Shown here piece after piece: positions 45,299 through 54,076 of a stretch of DNA of 64,000 nt (positions are counted from its first letter, which is position 1; each line of letters starts with the position of its first letter). The DNA comes from Paenibacillus cellulosilyticus (lineage in GTDB: Bacteria > Bacillota > Bacilli > Paenibacillales > Paenibacillaceae): contig NZ_QGTQ01000002.1 in the NCBI RefSeq assembly GCF_003182255.1, positions 420,767-484,766 of the forward strand, in the 5' to 3' direction. A model generated the notes under the pieces. The model did no database searches. It was not told the origin of the DNA and was given only the letters and a program-made list of their open reading frames with translations. Position numbers and translations under genes: made by a program.

Positions 45299-46300
45299 CT
45301 AACCAATCGTCGTCTCACGCATGAGCACATCGCCTTCAATAAGCAGCCGCTCCGCATTCGAGTTGCGGTTGACACACCGCCACAGCAGCTTATCGACCGC
45401 ACGCATGCCAAGAAGATCCTTGTCTACGTTTACTGTCGTCATCGCAGGCGACGTATTATCAAATCCCGTTACACCACATCGCTCTGGAACTTGAATACCT
45501 TTAGCTATAAGGCCAGCCTTCACATTATCTGCAATAAAATCGTTGGCGCAAACGAATACATCCGGCAGCTCCGACTCATCCATCTGCTCGACATAATCGC
45601 TCACCGTCGAATCCTCCTGTGCGATGAGCCCCTTAACCGGATCATACTCGATCTGATGTTGATCAAGCACGGAGCGGAACGCTACCCATCGCTCGTAGAA
45701 GCTATGCGCATACTCAACATCTCCTACGAATTTGAACCTACGATAGCCACGGCTCACCAGCTTTGTCGTCAGCTCTCTCATGCACATGAAGTTGTCCGTG
45801 AATATCGTGTCGCAATGAATTGCAGGATCGTAATGGTCGACCATAACGACCGGTATATCAAGCCGCTTAATCTCAAGCAAAATTTGCGTTGAGATGGTGC
45901 CTACCGTTACGATGCCCAGAATGGCATCTGGGTTCAACAATGTAAATACACGGTCGCTGGAAGGCTCTGTTAGTGTCAATATATCCATACTCTTCTGGTT
46001 CAGCCTTGCGCTAATGCCGTCAAACACAGGTCCCCAGTAGAAAGATTCCTTGTTCTGAAACCGTATATTCGGGAACAGCACGACGATCGTACCTGCAATA
46101 GGTGCTGATTCCGGATCGTGCAGTTCTTCCGAAACATTCGAAACTCGCGATCGAAAATAGCCAAGTTGGCCTGCCGCCTTCAATATCCGGTCCTTTGTGC
46201 TTTCGCTAACGCCAGACTTCCCTGCCAGTGCGCGGGACACTGCAAATTTGGAGACGCCCGCGAAATCGGCTATTTGCTGAATAGTCACTTTTTCCCGCAT
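45299..46300 (-). CDS. LacI-family transcriptional regulator
   Basis: A 333-residue LacI/GalR repressor. The N-terminal helix-turn-helix is VTIQQIADFAGVSKFAVSRA, followed by the hinge and a periplasmic-binding-like sensor domain (about 65-330, with VPERCGVTGFDNTSPAMTTV). AGGA fits ATG 46300 better than the GTG at 46306. It lies directly upstream of the glycan operon on the same strand but behind its own terminator, and probably represses the operon until an inducing sugar is present. Candidate operators are at 45104 and 45182. Confidence 0.93.
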   Translation of the reverse strand: MREKVTIQQIADFAGVSKFAVSRALAGKSGVSESTKDRILKAAGQLGYFRSRVSNVSEELHDPESAPIAGTIVVLFPNIRFQNKESFYWGPVFDGISARLNQKSMDILTLTEPSSDRVFTLLNPDAILGIVTVGTISTQILLEIKRLDIPVVMVDHYDPAIHCDTIFTDNFMCMRELTTKLVSRGYRRFKFVGDVEYAHSFYERWVAFRSVLDQHQIEYDPVKGLIAQEDSTVSDYVEQMDESELPDVFVCANDFIADNVKAGLIAKGIQVPERCGVTGFDNTSPAMTTVNVDKDLLGMRAVDKLLWRCVNRNSNAERLLIEGDVLMRETTIG

Positions 46301-46399
46301 CTTCACTCGTCCTGTAAACAGTATAATAACTCAAATAACACTGTAGCATAACTTTTAGGTTTATTCAAAACAAAATTAAAAGATAAGTATTCAGCCCCA

Positions 46400-47728
46400 T
46401 TAAGCTTTGCTGTATGCGTTCTCCGTCACGCGTTCACGGATAAACACCGAGCTCAGCAGGGCGAACAGACTGATGATCAAGCCGTAGATGAACATATCGC
46501 GGAATCCGATCAGACCAGCCTCCCGTGTTATGAACGCACCCATAATCGTTACCCCTGCAGCTGTACCAATATTGCGGGAGAACATTTGGAGCGATGCCGA
46601 GATTCCTTTCTCTGTAGCGGACACAAGCTGCTGAGAACCGATAACCGAAACCGTCGAAAGCATTCCGAAAGCCAATCCGAAAAGGATCGAGCCTAAGAAC
46701 ACGAACCAGAATCCTGTCGAATCCGACAAAAACATGAACCAAACGCCTGATACAACGAGCAAAACATCTCCAATTACAATCAGTTTTCGATATCCGTACT
46801 TTCCGATCCAGCGCCCAGCCGGCACGCTGCAAGCCATCCATCCGATCGACATACCGAGCATGGCTACCCCGCTCATGAACAACGAATAGCCATGCTGCTG
46901 CAGGAACATTGGCAAATAGCTCGAAGCTCCGAATAACCCACCGTATGCAAGCAGCGAGTTCACATTCATCCAAGCAACCTGCCGATTACGAAGCAGCGAA
47001 AGCGGTACAAGCTGCGACGTCTGACGTTTCTCGAACAGATAGAACAATACAATGAGCAGTGCACCGCCCAACGCATACCAAACCGCCCCGTTATCTACAA
47101 CGGTCGGAATAAGCAGGAGGCTGATACCCGCTGTAAAAATAATCGCACCCGCATAGTCGACCTTCGCCCGTTTCGGCTCGTATTGTTCCTTATATGGCAT
47201 CAGGAGAAGCAGCGACAATAGACAAATCGGTACGTTGACGTAGAAGACATAACGCCAGTTCCAATATTCAACGAATGCCGAACCTAACAGCGGCGCAATA
47301 ATAGCCGACAGCCCCCACATCGCGGTGAACAACGCCTGGATTTTACCACGCTTCTCAACTGAAAATAAGTCGCCTGCAATAATGACTGGGAATGGATTCA
47401 TCACGCCTGCGCCAATTCCTTGCACGGCTCGATACAACACAAGCATAATCATCGTATCCGCACTGCCGCACAGCACCGAACCAATCATGAATAAAATAAT
47501 GCCTACCGCAAATACACGCTTGCGCCCAAACAAATCCGACAACCTGCCAGCTACCGGCGCCAGCACGGTCGAAAAAATCATATAGCTGGCGAACGTCCAG
47601 GCGTACAGCTCCAGCTTTCCTAACTCCTTCGCAATGACCGGCATCGTCGTATTGACGATTGTACTGTCCATCGAAGCAACCAGCATCGCCATGACGATGC
47701 TGGCCATAACGCTATATTTTCCTCTCAA
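46400..47728 (-). CDS. MFS transporter, DHA2 (EmrB/QacA-like) drug exporter family
   Basis: A 442-residue proton-driven transporter with about 12-14 membrane helices. MDSTIVNTTMPVIAKELG in helix one is the DHA2 signature, GRLSDLFGRKRVF the MFS loop motif, and AVQGIGAGVMNPFPVII the antiporter-type motif. The most likely start is TTG 47728, with AAAGGAG eight bases before; ATG 47707 is an alternative. The open frame extends to 47800 only because it reads through a small repeat element. Substrate unknown. It lies about 100 bases upstream of the LacI gene on the same strand. Confidence 0.87.
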   Translation of the reverse strand: MRGKYSVMASIVMAMLVASMDSTIVNTTMPVIAKELGKLELYAWTFASYMIFSTVLAPVAGRLSDLFGRKRVFAVGIILFMIGSVLCGSADTMIMLVLYRAVQGIGAGVMNPFPVIIAGDLFSVEKRGKIQALFTAMWGLSAIIAPLLGSAFVEYWNWRYVFYVNVPICLLSLLLLMPYKEQYEPKRAKVDYAGAIIFTAGISLLLIPTVVDNGAVWYALGGALLIVLFYLFEKRQTSQLVPLSLLRNRQVAWMNVNSLLAYGGLFGASSYLPMFLQQHGYSLFMSGVAMLGMSIGWMACSVPAGRWIGKYGYRKLIVIGDVLLVVSGVWFMFLSDSTGFWFVFLGSILFGLAFGMLSTVSVIGSQQLVSATEKGISASLQMFSRNIGTAAGVTIMGAFITREAGLIGFRDMFIYGLIISLFALLSSVFIRERVTENAYSKA

Positions 47729-47741
47729 ATTGAATCTCTCC

Positions 47742-47782
47742 TTTAGAGGTCGTTCAAAAAGTCCCCTTTTGAACACATCCTT
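47742..47782. repeat. MITE-like element, copy 5 (minimal form)
   Basis: GAGGTCGTTCAAAAAGTCCC runs straight into CCTTTTGAACACATCC: the two inverted ends with almost no interior. It lies just upstream of the MFS ribosome site and adds a false N-terminal extension to that frame. Confidence 0.75.
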
Positions 47783-47860
47783 TAAGTTCATGCCAAGCAA
47801 AGCGAAGAGGCCGCTCGCGCGACCTCCCCTCCCGATCCGAGACGGATCAATGGTTTGTTC

Positions 47861-49372
47861 TTAGCCTCTCGAAGACAGAAGCTCGGCAAGCGTCCGAACC
47901 ATAACGCCCGTTGCGCCTTTGGACTCCCAGTTGCGAGCCGAATTGAGCCACGACGTACCTGCGATATCCAAGTGCACCCACGGACGATCTTCAGCGAACG
48001 CGCCGACGAACAGGCCCCCTGTAATGGCACCGCCAAGTCGTCCACCACTGTTCTTCATGTCAGCTGCATCACTGTCCAGCTGCTTCTTATATTCCGGATA
48101 TGATGGCAGCGGCCAGATCCGTTCGCCGGATTGGCGACCTGCGCGAATAACATCTTGAATGAGCAGTTCATCGTTGCCGACTGCGCCTGTCGCTAAGTTG
48201 CCAAGCGCTGTTTCCACGGCACCCGTCAACGTCGCTACATCAATCAGCCGCGTCGCGCCACGCTGCACCGCTGTAGTGACCGCATCTGCAAGCACAAGGC
48301 GGCCTTCCGCGTCCGTATTGACGACCTCGACCGTCTTGCCGCTCATCGTCACGATGACGTCGCCCGGCTTCAATGCACGATCCGATGGCATATTCTCTGC
48401 TGCTGCAATAACAGCAAGCACGTTCACCTTCGGCTTCAGCTCGCCGATAATGCGCATTGCACCAAGAACAGCAGCTGCGCCGCCCATATCACCGATCATC
48501 TCTTCCATGCCTTCAGCACGTTTAAGCGAAATACCACCCGTATCGAACGTGATGCCCTTGCCGATGATCGCCCATACCTCTTTGCTATCGGGTGCGCCTT
48601 CATAATGCAGCACGATCATGCGCGGCGGGTTCGAGCTGCCTTTACCGACGCCAATGAGACCGCCCATCCCATGCTCAACGATCGTATACTCATCCATGAT
48701 CTCAACGTCGAAATCATACCGGTGGCCGATTTCTTCTGCATACTCAGCCAGCCCTTCCGGCACCAGCTCATTGCCTGGCATATTCGTCAGATCCCGTGCG
48801 AAGATCGCACCGTCCGCGAACAGCTCGCCTCTCTTCATGCCTGACGACCAGCGCGCAGCAGCTGAATCATCTTCCTGTACATCAGCTTCTGGCACAAACT
48901 GAATCGCAATTGCCTCTGTTTCCGTACTTGCATGCTTTGCTTTGCGCTTCGGACGTTCGTACCAGCCGAGCACAATCCCTTCAACGAGCGATTGCGCCGC
49001 ACGCTCTGGTTGGCAATCCGCCGTGCCTTGAAGCAGCGATTGCGGCAGCAGCACCTTCACAGCGCGAGCACGCAGCTTCTTCAAGCTTTTCGCCGCAGAT
49101 GCCCCCAGATCTCGAAGCTCATCGGCAGCAGCACCACCGCTGAAGCCGACTGCCAGCACACCGCTGCCTTCGTGCAGACCAAGCGTCGCGATCGCTTCCT
49201 TCTGCCCTTTCTCCCCAGTAAACAATCCTCTTGCATGCAGTCTCCGAATCTCTGCATCCAGCTGCGGCTGAATGAATGCTGCATCATTCTCCAGCTGTGT
49301 CCGCGAAATAAATTTTACGACTACGTCCGGCGCCTGCGCCGAATTCGCCCCGTATGTAAACTGGAATTTCAT
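47861..49372 (-). CDS. pepA: Leucyl aminopeptidase (M17)
   Basis: A 503-residue cytoplasmic metallopeptidase that removes N-terminal residues from peptides using two metal ions. The C-terminal catalytic domain has GKGITFDTGGISLK and the family signature NTDAEGRL at residues 352-359. The N-terminal macro-like domain (about 1-170) is typical. The ATG at 49372 begins MKFQFTYGANSAQ. Alternative roles in DNA binding are known for Escherichia PepA but not assumed here. Confidence 0.95.
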   Translation of the reverse strand: MKFQFTYGANSAQAPDVVVKFISRTQLENDAAFIQPQLDAEIRRLHARGLFTGEKGQKEAIATLGLHEGSGVLAVGFSGGAAADELRDLGASAAKSLKKLRARAVKVLLPQSLLQGTADCQPERAAQSLVEGIVLGWYERPKRKAKHASTETEAIAIQFVPEADVQEDDSAAARWSSGMKRGELFADGAIFARDLTNMPGNELVPEGLAEYAEEIGHRYDFDVEIMDEYTIVEHGMGGLIGVGKGSSNPPRMIVLHYEGAPDSKEVWAIIGKGITFDTGGISLKRAEGMEEMIGDMGGAAAVLGAMRIIGELKPKVNVLAVIAAAENMPSDRALKPGDVIVTMSGKTVEVVNTDAEGRLVLADAVTTAVQRGATRLIDVATLTGAVETALGNLATGAVGNDELLIQDVIRAGRQSGERIWPLPSYPEYKKQLDSDAADMKNSGGRLGGAITGGLFVGAFAEDRPWVHLDIAGTSWLNSARNWESKGATGVMVRTLAELLSSRG

Positions 49373-49391
49373 TCTCTATCATCCTTTCATT

Positions 49392-49612
49392 CCCTATAAG
49401 AGGTTGCGGAGTCCGGAGGTTATGCTTCCGATGTAGGTTTCCGCTGGAAACCTTGTACATGTAGGGTTTGCCTACACTCCGTTCCTCCTGAAGTTATTTG
49501 CGATACTTCAAGTGTTACTACCTGCGAGCAAATAACAGCTTCGTAAGCATAAGCTATTCAGGTTCTTGCAATCTTCTCGGTGCTGACAACCGAACTTTTT
49601 GAACTCGCATTA
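49392..49612. repeat. MITE-like element, copy 6 (long form)
   Basis: The right end, CTTCTCGGTGCTGACAACCG then AACTTTTTGAACTCGCA, and the block CCTACACTCCGTTCCTCCTG match copy 1 in inverse orientation. The left end, AAGAGGTTGCGGAGTCCGGA, lacks the GTTCAAAAAGT motif, so it is rearranged. It fills the gap between pepA and the terminator of the kinase gene. Confidence 0.7.
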
Positions 49613-49613
49613 T

Positions 49614-49647
49614 AAAAAAAGAATCGGGATCTATCTATCCCGATTCT
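49614..49647 (-). terminator. Terminator after the RsbU_N-kinase gene
   Basis: On the minus strand AGAATCGGGAT pairs with ATCCCGATTCT and is followed by TTTTTTT. Confidence 0.92.
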
Positions 49648-49653
49648 AAGGCT

Positions 49654-51027
49654 TTATCCGATCAATGGCAAATGAATCGTAAACGCTGTCCCTTCGCCAG
49701 GCTTGCTGTCTACGCCTATCGAGCCGCCATGGTTGCGGATAATTCGATAGCTGACGGATAGACCAAGCCCTGTTCCCGCTTCCTTCGTCGTGAAGAACGG
49801 ATCGAAAAGCCGATTCAGCGTCGCGCGATCCATCCCTTTGCCGTTGTCGCGAACGATAATTTCAACCCCGTTACTCGACCGATGAACGATAATATCGATA
49901 AGCCCGTTGCGAACACCGCTAACATCCTCAATAGCGTCGAGCGAATTTTTGACAATATTCAATATGACCTGTTTAACCTGTTTCACATCAATCGACACCA
50001 TCATCGATTCTTCGTACGCTTCGAGCTGAATCATGCAGCCGCGCATGAGCGCTTCGCTCTCCGTCAGCAATATGACTTCCTTCAGCAAAGCAGTTATCGA
50101 TATCTCTTGCTTCATCGGAGCGGTCGGTTTGGACGAATTAAGAAATTCATAAATAATATCGTTAGCACGGTCGATCTCAGCAACGATAATTCGCGCATAC
50201 TCGTCCTTGCCCAGCTGCAGCAAATGGGGACGAAGAAGCTGGATAAACCCACGTATCGACGTTAACGGGTTACGAATTTCGTGCGCGATCGCCGCTGCGA
50301 TTTTGCCAAGCATCGCAAGCTTATCGTTCTGATAAGCGGTATGTTCAATCGCTTTATATTCGGATACATCCTTGACGCTGATTAGAAAATCGCCTTCAAG
50401 CTGATCACCATATGTAATAGTCGTTAGAAAATGTCGGCCTTTATTGTCTTGGAACTCGAAATAAGGATTTCGTCTCATAATCGTCTCTTTATACAGACGA
50501 ATGATCATTTTGCGCATGCTGCGCTTGAGCTTCGGATGCAGCATCAAGCCCCGCAGCGTACAGCCAACAAGTGCTTTACGCGGCAAATCCAACATACGGG
50601 CAAGCATCAAGTTGACGAATGTCAGCGTTCCGCTGCTATCGAACAACGCAATGCCAGAGTCCATATGCTGCAGCACATTCTCATATTTGCTTCGTACTCG
50701 CTCCGATGAACGATGAGACTTAAACAGCATCTCTCTCATTTCCGTAATCTTCTGCTCCGTCGATTTCTCGGTATCGTTACGGAAGCGATACGCAACCATC
50801 AATTCGATCAAGAAGCTGAATGAACGATTATGGAGCTTGCCTACATCCTCCTGCTCCATGTTCATTGCAAGCGCTTGTACACATTCGGCATGAACTGCGA
50901 CGATCTCCTCTGGATGAATGTTCCCTAACATCTTGCCAAGCTCAGTTGCTTGGTACAGGGAAGCCTCACTCTCGCTGCGAATATATTCGGCAAGCGCAGG
51001 AAAATAGCGCCTACGAATCGCTTGCAT
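49654..51027 (-). CDS. Soluble PAS histidine kinase with RsbU_N-like domain
   Basis: A 457-residue kinase without membrane helices. The first 85 residues (LAEYIRSESEASLYQATELG, NIHPEEIVAVHAECVQALA) resemble the RsbU N-terminal domain, which binds RsbT in the general stress pathway. A coiled coil, a PAS domain (about 115-235), a HisKA domain (His249 in AIAHEIRNPLTS) and an HATPase domain (NSLDAIED, DNGKGMD, GTGLGLSV) follow. The architecture from PAS onward resembles sporulation-type kinases. GGGGAGGAG precedes ATG 51027, two bases after the stop of the RsbT-like gene, so the two are coupled. No response regulator is adjacent. Confidence 0.88.
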   Translation of the reverse strand: MQAIRRRYFPALAEYIRSESEASLYQATELGKMLGNIHPEEIVAVHAECVQALAMNMEQEDVGKLHNRSFSFLIELMVAYRFRNDTEKSTEQKITEMREMLFKSHRSSERVRSKYENVLQHMDSGIALFDSSGTLTFVNLMLARMLDLPRKALVGCTLRGLMLHPKLKRSMRKMIIRLYKETIMRRNPYFEFQDNKGRHFLTTITYGDQLEGDFLISVKDVSEYKAIEHTAYQNDKLAMLGKIAAAIAHEIRNPLTSIRGFIQLLRPHLLQLGKDEYARIIVAEIDRANDIIYEFLNSSKPTAPMKQEISITALLKEVILLTESEALMRGCMIQLEAYEESMMVSIDVKQVKQVILNIVKNSLDAIEDVSGVRNGLIDIIVHRSSNGVEIIVRDNGKGMDRATLNRLFDPFFTTKEAGTGLGLSVSYRIIRNHGGSIGVDSKPGEGTAFTIHLPLIG

Positions 51028-51029
51028 AA

Positions 51030-51437
51030 TTACTCCTCCCCGGCAGCAAGAACATACGGACCAGCCTGCTTCTCCAACCCTTTGAACGACTTCAACCATT
51101 TGCGAAATACGATCGTAGTACCTCTTGCTTCGTGATAGTGCACTTCAAAATCATCAACCCAATGCTGCAGCCAATTCGAATTGATTAGGCTCATATCTGT
51201 CGAATGATCATAAAGGCGTACCTCGACCCCTGATTCGAACCAGCTCCGATGAATCGACTTCATAACCATATGTCCGCGATGCGTGGATTCTAATAATTGA
51301 TAGGCTAGCTCCGATATCGTAAATGCAATGCGAGTCTGGTCGACATTTGAAAACCCAACGCTTCTGGCAAGCTCTCTCCCCTGCTGTCTAGCTTTGATTG
51401 CATCTATCAGCTCATTCATGAGGAACATGTCCATCAT
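51030..51437 (-). CDS. RsbT-like switch protein, degenerate
   Basis: A 135-residue protein. Its first half (AIKARQQGRELARSVGF then VDQTRIAFTISELAYQLL) closely follows the start of RsbT, the serine kinase that also activates the RsbU phosphatase by binding its N-terminal domain. The second half has no DxGxG ATP-lid motif like that in RsbT, so nucleotide binding may be lost or altered. It is translated just before a kinase carrying an RsbU_N-like domain, its likely partner. GGGAGAG lies 7 bases before the ATG. Confidence 0.78.
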   Translation of the reverse strand: MMDMFLMNELIDAIKARQQGRELARSVGFSNVDQTRIAFTISELAYQLLESTHRGHMVMKSIHRSWFESGVEVRLYDHSTDMSLINSNWLQHWVDDFEVHYHEARGTTIVFRKWLKSFKGLEKQAGPYVLAAGEE

Positions 51438-51513
51438 TGCATCGCTCTCCCGTCTAATTCGTCACTCCTGCACCGCTTCAGACAGACGATTACATCCTGC
51501 GACTTGTACTCAT

Positions 51514-51542
51514 ATGATGTATGAAACTGGAATACTTGTCAA
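51514..51542 (-). promoter_or_regulatory. Promoter of the RsbT-like/kinase unit
   Basis: On the minus strand a perfect TTGACA (plus 51537-51542) and CATCAT (plus 51514-51519) have a 17-base spacer. The -10 box is poor (four of six), so an activator or another sigma factor may help. Confidence 0.45.
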
Positions 51543-51605
51543 TCAGAGATCTTGTCGAAAATTGGTGCGCCGCGCGCTTACAGGGACCGATTATCGCTCC
51601 ATTTT

Positions 51606-51619
51606 CGAAAACGTTTACA
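51606..51619. promoter_or_regulatory. cre-like site upstream of the RsbT-like/kinase unit
   Basis: CGAAAACGTTTACA differs from the CcpA cre consensus TGWAANCGNTNWCA only at the first base. It lies about 65 bases upstream of the -35 box at 51537. The rest of the 285-base gap (51438-51722) shows nothing else. Confidence 0.45.
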
Positions 51620-51722
51620 TATTTATAAAGGAGTCGACAGAGCACTCCCTAATCAGACGGAAAGAGAAACGATGCCGCTCGCTGTGCTTGCGACCTGGAA
51701 TCCTTTCTCTCTCCCTCCTAAT

Positions 51723-53261
51723 TCAGTCCTTGCTGTTATCGCTCTGGCCTTTATCATTGTTGTTGCTATTGCTGTTTTTGCTGTTATTACTGTTATTACT
51801 GCTATTACCATTACTATTACCATTATTCTTGTTGCTATTATTGTCTTTATTGTTGTTCTGACTGCTGTTGTTGTTCTTGCTGCTGTCATTATTCTTGTTG
51901 TCACTGTCTTTGCTGGTGTTCTTATTATCATTGGTTTTATTGTCACTGTTCTTGCTGTTCGTGCTATCGGTGCTTTTGCCATTGTTGTTCTTGCTGCTAT
52001 TACTGCCATTGTTAGTGCTGCTCTTGCTGTCGTCGTTCTTGTCGCTGCTGCTGTTGCCGCTATTGCTTCCGCTGTTCGAAGAATTACTTGTATTGTTGTT
52101 CTGTTTACCGCTGCTGCTATTGTTAACCCCGTTATTATTTATAGAGTTGTTAGGATTGTTGTTCCCCTTATTGTAACCGGGCTTTACAGTTGGGCGACTA
52201 TCCTTGCCTTGCTCGTTTTGCTTCAATCCAGACTGTTCGTTTCCGGATGGTTTCGGTGGGTTAGGTTTAATATTTTCGTGCTTCCCGCCGTTTTTCTTCG
52301 CCGCACGTTCAGCTCTTGCCTTAGCCCGCTTCTCCCGTTCCAGCAGTGCCTTCAGCGCTTCCTTCTCCTGTTTATTGGAGGCAGCCTTATCCTTCAATTC
52401 CGACTGCTTATCGTCTGTACTCGCAGCTTCAGGTTCAGGCGTCGATGTTGTTGCTCCAGTTGCTCCAGTTGCTTCAGTTGCTGCAGTTTTCTTCTGCTTC
52501 GAAGACACGATCGACTGAACGCCGCCCTCTGATGCCGTCCATTCTTGAATCGATTGATCCTTGAGTGAATCAAGCTTCATCTCTGGATTTTGGCTCTTCG
52601 CCATCAAATAAACAGCCATTTTCCCTGTCGATACACCATTCTTCTTCGCCTCTTCCCGAACCTCCTTCGGTACAGAGAGCACTGTTACATTCTCGATAGA
52701 CGGAACAACCTTATTAACAGCTTCATGAATATCCGACTCCAGCTGAACCTCGAACTGATCCGGATCATCCAGCTTATCGCCAACGACGACGCTCGCAATG
52801 ACGATATCATGATCTTCTGCAGCCAGAGCGTCTGCGTTGCTTGCCGCCGTCTTCTCAACGAGTGACGCTACGACATCAGCCGCTTTCTCTCCCTTGTAAG
52901 CAATACCGCTCGCAAGCTGCTTCCCTTCCTCGTTAAGTCCACGTAGCTCACGTACTTCCTCTTCATCGTTAATACCTAACTCAATGCTCGGATTAACATC
53001 AAGCGTGACATACGCAACAATGGGCTCCGCCTTTGAGGTTGGCACCATGACGATTGGAAACAGGAGCAGAACAACAAGTGCCGCTGCTGACCATGTCCAC
53101 GCACGACGTGGTACACGCCGCCTGCTTACAAGCTCAATCTCATCGCCGATATCGATGTCAGCTCGACCGGAACGCGGCACACGCCGAAACTCGCCGCTTG
53201 GCGTTAGAACAATGAGATGCTTCTCGCTCATCTCCATTACGATTGCTCGTCTGCTCACCAT
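51723..53261 (-). CDS. rsgI: RsgI-type anti-sigma factor with Asn/Ser-rich tail
   Basis: A 512-residue membrane protein that holds SigI inactive. It has a cytoplasmic RsgI_N domain (about 1-50, RRAIVMEMSEKHLIVLTPSG), one membrane helix (about 54-76), and an outside domain with VTLDVNPSIELGIN. In RsgI proteins this segment carries a self-cleavage site between Asn and Pro (here Asn90-Pro91). A charged region (about 265-345) precedes a tail of some 165 residues (about 348-512) made almost only of Asn, Ser, Lys, Asp and Gly. The tail probably spans or touches the cell wall. It overlaps sigI by 7 bases with GGAGG before the ATG. Confidence 0.93.
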   Translation of the reverse strand: MVSRRAIVMEMSEKHLIVLTPSGEFRRVPRSGRADIDIGDEIELVSRRRVPRRAWTWSAAALVVLLLFPIVMVPTSKAEPIVAYVTLDVNPSIELGINDEEEVRELRGLNEEGKQLASGIAYKGEKAADVVASLVEKTAASNADALAAEDHDIVIASVVVGDKLDDPDQFEVQLESDIHEAVNKVVPSIENVTVLSVPKEVREEAKKNGVSTGKMAVYLMAKSQNPEMKLDSLKDQSIQEWTASEGGVQSIVSSKQKKTAATEATGATGATTSTPEPEAASTDDKQSELKDKAASNKQEKEALKALLEREKRAKARAERAAKKNGGKHENIKPNPPKPSGNEQSGLKQNEQGKDSRPTVKPGYNKGNNNPNNSINNNGVNNSSSGKQNNNTSNSSNSGSNSGNSSSDKNDDSKSSTNNGSNSSKNNNGKSTDSTNSKNSDNKTNDNKNTSKDSDNKNNDSSKNNNSSQNNNKDNNSNKNNGNSNGNSSNNSNNSKNSNSNNNDKGQSDNSKD

Positions 53262-54076
53262 TTCACCTCCTGTGCTGTATGCTGCTTGATTGCCTGTGGT
53301 GGCGTTTGTTGAACATAAGCCTGTATATAGGGGTAGTTGCCCTTATGAATCACGGCGAGTGCAATAATATACTTACGATTGCGTTCAATGGTCTTGCGTG
53401 AAACGCCGGCTTGCTCGGCCAGCTCTGTAACCGGAAGCCTCCCTTTGTCCATAATGGAATCGTAGAAACGAGCTTCAGTCGCCATGCGTCCTATGCCGAA
53501 CAACATCGCGCGCGTGTCCGTATGCTTCGGAGCTTGGTCAACCAAATCCGAGAACGCAATGCCAAACTGCTGCAGCTTAGCGGACAACTCCAAAATTTCC
53601 TGCTTCCGCTCTTCCTTCTCTCGATCGCGAGAATATTGCTGCTGCGCCTGACTTGTCTCGATCGGGTTCGTAACCGTCTGCTCGTCATCCTCCATATCGA
53701 ATGCACTGTATGGAACCGACTGCGTGTGACGCTGCTCCTTACGCACATAGTCAATGAGCCGTCTGCGTATGACCGTTTCGGCGAAGCCCAAAAACGACCG
53801 GCCTGCGGATGAAGAAAAACCGTCAATCGCTTCATTAAAAGCGATAAGTGCAACGCTGTACTCATCATCCTGAACCGGATCGATATAGCGCTTGCTGAAT
53901 TGGCTCGTTACTTTGAGGATGTAGGGCTCGTATTGCGCAATAAGCTCCGCTCTAGCCTGCTCATCGCCACTGCGAATCCGCTCGATTGTTTGCTCCGGCG
54001 TGTCAGCCGTCTGCTTCTTTGAAGACCGTTCGCCGCTTACTTTGCTGATGAACCTTTTGAAGAGTACAAGCAGCAA
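53255..54076 (-). CDS. sigI: RNA polymerase sigma factor SigI
   Basis: A sigma-70-family factor of the SigI group, with region 2 YIDPVQDDEYSVALIAFNEA and GFAETVIRRRLIDYVRKEQR and a C-terminal helix-turn-helix LAEQAGVSRKTIERNRKY. In Bacillus it responds to heat and wall stress; in Clostridium-type bacteria the rsgI partner senses polysaccharide. The frame reaches ATG 54133 (292 residues), but GAGGTG supports TTG 54076 and homologue length fits GTG 54085; the upstream part includes a hairpin and a possible SigI promoter. It is the first gene of the sigI-rsgI operon. Confidence 0.92.
   Translation of the reverse strand: MLLVLFKRFISKVSGERSSKKQTADTPEQTIERIRSGDEQARAELIAQYEPYILKVTSQFSKRYIDPVQDDEYSVALIAFNEAIDGFSSSAGRSFLGFAETVIRRRLIDYVRKEQRHTQSVPYSAFDMEDDEQTVTNPIETSQAQQQYSRDREKEERKQEILELSAKLQQFGIAFSDLVDQAPKHTDTRAMLFGIGRMATEARFYDSIMDKGRLPVTELAEQAGVSRKTIERNRKYIIALAVIHKGNYPYIQAYVQQTPPQAIKQHTAQEVKW

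Noticed and set aside
51653-52532. Leu/Ile/Val-rich plus-strand frames suggesting membrane proteins
   Set aside because: They are the antisense reading of the Asn/Ser-rich tail of RsgI.
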